A stretch of DNA of 64,000 nt from Craterostigma plantagineum (lineage: Eukaryota > Streptophyta > Magnoliopsida > Lamiales > Linderniaceae): assembly GCA_027422505.1 (NCBI GenBank), contig JAPQWV010001583.1, positions 1-64,000 on the forward strand. The letters are read 5' to 3'. The position numbers and the translations under genes were made by a program. Shown here piece by piece: positions 60,101 through 64,000 of the stretch. The stretch's first letter is position 1, and every line of letters starts with the position of its first letter. The notes below the pieces were generated by a model. That model ran no database searches. It was given only the letters and a program-made list of their open reading frames with translations, and was not told the DNA's origin.

Positions 60101-61026
60101 GAGATCCGCAACAGAAAAATCAATATTAATTTATAAATGGGTTTAACCAAGGCAACTATCGATATTATTACATGTGATAAATCCAAATCGAAGAAATTGC
60201 TAAGATTGCAGATGCTATGACCGTATATGTTGAAATTATCGTCAATTTCATATGAATGTTGATAAGTTTCACAAAAATAACAAATGTCTTCAGGGTAATA
60301 ACAAATGTTGACTCAAAAATAATACATCGCTGAAAGTTAATAACGCCTCGTTTGTCGTAAATAACACATTCTGTATACAAATAATGGACCGGGATAGAAA
60401 GAACTAAAATCACAAACGACACTAAAAAACAGATGAAAACTGCATAAATCACGTCGTTATTGACTCAATAAGGTAAAATAGACCTCAATTTCTCATGGGT
60501 ACCTCGAATTTATACCGATTACTTGCAATTTATGTCGACATCTAGATTCGATTTACCATTATTTTTGAATTTGCACCCTAATTAGACAAGCAAATTTCTA
60601 CCTCGTGCATCGTCAATATCATAATGAATCCAACATGACATGTCGAATCGGTTAGATGGTCAATCGGATTTATTTGTGCTCGATTCAGTGTAAGAAATAT
60701 GAGTTCGAAAAAAAATTCTGTTGATAACGTTTTGCAGTAGCAAAGTAACACAATATTGTTGAAAAATAACGTATTTGTTTTGTATAGTAACACTATGTTG
60801 TAACTGTATAACATATAATGAAGTAAAAGTAACGGTTCATATAAGACCAAAAAGCACGCGTGACTTTCGCTGGAAAAAAAAAAGAGCAAAGGGTATTTTT
60901 CGTCAAATTCTATTTTTGGTCCTTTACTCGATTTTTACAAAAAGTGGGTCTCTTAAACTTATTCATTTTCTGACAGGGTCTGACATGTAAATAAAACTTT
61001 AGGGGGGCCTGAACATAAATATTCCC
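57141..61026 (+). mobile_element. Non-coding Mutator-like element, copy B (3886 bp)
   Basis: The ends are GGGTTAATTATCAGTCAGGC and, on the other strand, GGGAATATTTATGTTCAGGC. They are flanked by the perfect 9-bp duplication TTAAATAAA (57132-57140, 61027-61035). It matches copy A along its whole length but carries at least one more of the roughly 310-bp internal units (near 57650, 57960, 58275 and 58590, with another partial at 60280). It also has about 730 bp (60171-60910) that copy A lacks. TAACA words are dense throughout, and telomere-like words occur at 59610-59675. There is no transposase, so mobilisation would depend on an autonomous relative elsewhere. Confidence 0.9.
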
Positions 61027-61173
61027 TTAAATAAAAATGAGATGTATGGTACGAACGGTACTATCTTGATATATTATTAAAATGATTTCATATAATTGAT
61101 TGTTTTCACAGTTGAACCGATGTTTCGATAGCAGCAAATGAACCCGTCATTGCCCATAACAGAATTATTACTA

Positions 61174-61458
61174 CTAGTACTTTTAGTACACCGTCTGTGT
61201 GTGAAAAAAATAAAAATTAATTATTAGTGAATATTTTTAATAAATTATATACTAAAAATAGAATATAGTTATTGTAAGTTTTAAAGCTACATTGTTTAAT
61301 AAGTTTTTTTTTTTAATAATTGATATACGAAAAATAGAATAGGGTGGTTATTATGATTTAATAAGTTTTTAATTATTAATAGAAATTAAAGTGGAAAATT
61401 TTTGATTGGGCAATTTTGGCAGACCAATTTACAGTTTCATCTCCGCTTTTATATAAGA
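61174..61458 (-). mobile_element. Short non-autonomous Helitron (285 bp)
   Basis: On the minus strand it starts A|TCTTATATAAAAGCGGAG. It ends with the imperfect hairpin CACAGACGGTGT region, about 12 bases and CTAG|T. It has the same layout and orientation as the elements at 13744 and 31589. It is non-coding. Confidence 0.65.
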
Positions 61459-62174
61459 TAAATAGATATTATTGATTTTTATACGGATACATCACATTGT
61501 AGAAAATATAAATTTTAAGTTAACTAAATTTGGGCCCGTCTGATAGACGCATATAGAATTGAAAATGTGTAACATAATTCAACTTTAGTAATAGAATTTA
61601 TAAAAATTAAGAACGAATAGAGGAATATTCGTTTATATGTGTGCGTGCAAAATGGAGCTTCGATGGATTCGAGGTTGCAAAAGATGTTTGAACAACCTTT
61701 GTTTTATGACGTTCGTCGCGGCCATACCTAAGGCGTCACGTCCATTGGATACGACGTCGCCTTCAACGGGTTTTGCTTGATTTTATTAAATTTTTCAAAA
61801 TTAACCCTATTTCATTAATTTCCAATTTAAAACCCTATAATTCATATGTGTTTATCGAAAAATATGATATCAAGATTTCAACTTTTCGGTTCACGTCAAC
61901 AACTATCATTTCAAAACTGGGGGTTTCCAAGTTATTTACGTTATCAAACCTTACAATAATAGTCCATCTTTCTCAAGAGATTCCTTTCCATCTTCCACAA
62001 GTAAACAATAAGATATTCTTTAAAAAAAATTGGAATACTCACTCAAGCTTGCTGCAATAAAATTATTATATTAGAGTAAATATTTGTTAAAATTTCTTTG
62101 ACGATTGATCCGATAGAGATTAGAGAACATACAATTTATTTCAAGATCGACCCAGTTCCTCTGAAACCCAAACC
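61459..62174. other. Upstream flank of the EF-hand gene
   Basis: No gene was recognised. A short GC-richer patch (61640-61760) shows no protein similarity that I can name. The last part presumably includes the promoter and 5' UTR of the EF-hand gene. Confidence 0.45.
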
Positions 62175-63533
62175 ATGGGACAGATTCTTGAAAAGATCAA
62201 AGGTATTGCTCTTGTTGCTCCCATCTCTTCCTTTCTCTAATTCATAGAAAAATTCGAACTTTTCTTCTTTTGTCTTCTTCTTCTTCTGCGAGCTTTCTCT
62301 GTGTGCGTCTTTGAACTGTTGATGTCCTAAGGTTAAATTCCATTACCATTTATTCATCTCTGTTCGTTTCCCACATGGGTTTTTTCTTTCTATGCTGCAA
62401 AGATCTAATTTTTTTGTCCCATTCTTGTTATTACCTTGATCACACCAAGAACGTTGACTTCAGATCTTTAAGACTATGTTATTAAGAGGATGAGCCAGTT
62501 TTATTCTTATTTTTCCGCCTACAAATATATAGTCTTTATCAATTTCATTCATTACACTATCGATCGAATCAGCTTATCTGAGGATTTGATTTCCTATTAA
62601 CGAAGGGAAGGAATGGAAAGAAAGGCAGATTAGAATGATCACAGACAAGATATTCGATGTTATCAAGAACGAAGATAACGGAAGAGCTAACCTCACATTC
62701 GAAGATCTCTACATCGCCGTTTTGCTCGTTTACAAGTAAGTTAAACGTTGAAGCTCAAAAGGCGCATAGAGCAATAGTTTTGTAGTCAGTCATGCATGTA
62801 ATAAGGTCACACGTTGAAAGCCTTAGGGTGCGTTTGGTATGCGAAATTCGACGTAGAAAAGAAGAGAAACGTGTGATGGTACGACGCGCGAAGCGTGAAG
62901 TACAATGATCCAATGCGTATCATTACATTTTTCTTTCATTTTTCCGCGTTGAATTCTGCGTACAAACGCACCATTAATAGATCGATTGTTTTTTCTTTAA
63001 CGAATTCCCAGCTATATAATCGATTCTCGTGTAATATACTGGGTTTGCAGCTTCGTTCGTAGTCTCTTGTATCGAAAATTAAGCGTTCGTAATTCCTTCG
63101 CAGCGACATAAACAGACGCTTGTCTGGTCCTCACATAAATCCCCCGACGAAGCAACAAGTTAGGGACCTGATGAAGGTTCGGTAATAAAAATCGTTTGCG
63201 TAATATCTTAGCAATAAAAAAAAAAAAAAAAAAAAAAACTGATTTTTTTTTTGCGCGTAGGAGAGCGATATCAACCTCGACGGCGAACTCGACCGCGAAG
63301 AATTCGTGAATTTTATGCTGCACGTAACGAGGGATGCGCTTATGGCGGCGAGCGAGGGGTTGATGATCACAGTCGCCGCAGCTCCGACTTTGGCTCTGAT
63401 TACGACAAAGTCGATGGAGAGGGTTCCCGGATTTGGTCAAATGGTTAAGAAATTGCCCAACTCGGTATTTGCATCCATCGTTACGCTCGTCGTCGTCGCG
63501 ATTCAGCGTAGGGCAGAGAGATCTTTGCCGTAG
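62175..63533 (+). CDS. Small EF-hand calcium-binding protein
   Basis: Four exons (62175-62202, 62606-62735, 63104-63176, 63261-63533) with GT-AG introns give 167 residues. The frame closes exactly. The N-terminus MGQILEKIKGKEWKERQIR begins Met-Gly, so N-myristoylation is possible but not certain. The phrase VYNDINRRLSGPHINPPTK precedes a single clear EF-hand loop at the start of exon 4. The loop, DINLDGELDREE, has acidic or polar residues at loop positions 1, 3, 5 and 12 and Gly at 6. The C-terminus has a hydrophobic segment (SVFASIVTLVVVAI) then a basic end, so membrane attachment is plausible. It belongs to an uncharacterised plant family annotated only as EF-hand protein; it probably senses Ca2+, but no partner can be inferred. 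A long T-run (63210-63250) sits in intron 3. Confidence 0.85.
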
Positions 63534-63616
63534 ATTTATTTTTAAGAATGTGATGTTGTAGAATTCTTGGAAGGATTTGGGTAATTTTACCTTCAAAGTA
63601 ATAAAATTCTCCGAGC

Positions 63617-63690
63617 GGATGATAGGTCAAGTGGTCGAACTGCTGCTATTTTTAAGTGGACGTCAGAGGTTTGATTCTATTGGAATAAGG
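63617..63690 (+). mobile_element. SINE-like remnant
   Basis: TAGGTCAAGTGGTC (63623-63636) fits the Pol III A box and GAGGTTTGATTC (63666-63677) is a one-base variant of the B box, about 35 bases apart as in tRNA-derived SINEs. It is cut off after TTGGAATAAGG by the GTACC element. No flanking duplication is seen. Confidence 0.45.
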
Positions 63691-63985
63691 GGAATCTAGA
63701 GAAAAATACTCTATTGTGGTACCTTTTTGCGCCGCAAGTACGTCATAGAACACATTTAGGTACCATAGAGACACGTATTGTGGTACATAACACAATGAGA
63801 AAATGATATATATAACACATTAAGGTATGTGTGACGTAGTACTTAATACACATAAAAAAAGGTACGTCAAGACTGAAAAAATGGAACACACTATCGAACG
63901 GGCACTTATATAAAAAAAAAATTCTGAAAGAGGTATTGACTTGCAAATTTTTTATATAAATGTGTATAAATGTACTATGCCTATC
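63690..63985 (+). repeat. GTACC-motif repeat element, copy 3
   Basis: This is the third copy of the family at 14530 and 48071. GTACC/GTACGTC words recur. The right part, ACTTATATAAAAAAAAAATTC then GAGGTATTGACTTGCAAATTT, matches the right part of copy 1. It may continue past the window edge. It follows the EF-hand gene by about 150 bp. Confidence 0.55.
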
Positions 63986-64000
63986 AATTAAATGAAATTA

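Noticed and set aside
63012..63596. Minus-strand 194-codon frame
   Set aside because: It runs antisense across exons 3-4 and a T-run of the EF-hand gene, whose splice-consistent frame and EF-hand loop are convincing.

Overview
The window is plant nuclear DNA, most likely from a eudicot. Genes are split by GT-AG introns, intergenic DNA is AT-rich, and the coding genes belong to plant families: a RING-H2 ligase of the RHF type, a PIRL leucine-rich-repeat protein, a plasma-membrane H+-ATPase, a class V chitinase, an AT-hook AHL protein, an M-gamma type I MADS-box protein and a small EF-hand protein. The rest is transposable elements of almost every plant class, many with boundaries and target-site duplications (TSDs) readable by eye.

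Layout. 1-7623: decayed Ty1/Copia element (+), its 3' LTR broken by a hAT-like insertion. 8523-9071: 549-bp non-autonomous hAT element with an 8-bp TSD. 9430-11487: RHF-type E3 ligase (+), tail to tail with a PIRL gene (11830-13449, -). 13744-14021: short Helitron. 14530-21857: block of non-coding repeat-rich elements, including a Mutator-like element (MULE) at 19041-21848. 22143-27066: complete 12-exon P-type H+-ATPase gene (-) with a hAT insertion in one intron. 27437-28247: foldback element. 28486-29671: class V chitinase (-) with two single-base frame breaks. 30390-33912: LINE tail, Stowaway, SINE-like, Helitron and a 1261-bp MULE packed with TATACCA motifs. 36941-37653: AHL gene with one frame break. 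38505-45336: LINE split by a Copia element (38868-43566). 45403-46850: a TIR element and an 85-bp tandem repeat. 47099-47900: M-gamma MADS-box gene with one frame break. 48800-54851: near-complete Copia element (-). 54930-56110: MULE transposase fragments. 57141-61026: second, longer copy of the 19041 MULE. 61174-61458: third Helitron. 62175-63533: EF-hand gene. The end holds a SINE-like remnant and a third copy of a GTACC-rich repeat.

The host genes do not form a pathway; they are ordinary, independently expressed plant genes. The most unusual content is a set of non-coding elements, two groups of them with 9-bp TSDs, each packed with its own short motif (TATACCA, TAACA, or GTACC). This resembles the motif arrays that VANDAL-type MULEs carry for their own sequence-specific anti-silencing proteins. 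Four single-base deletions break three otherwise complete genes, which points either to recent decay or to uncorrected assembly indels.

Exon coordinates come from reading splice junctions by eye. Frame arithmetic was checked for every multi-exon gene and closes exactly, allowing one missing base at each stated break.
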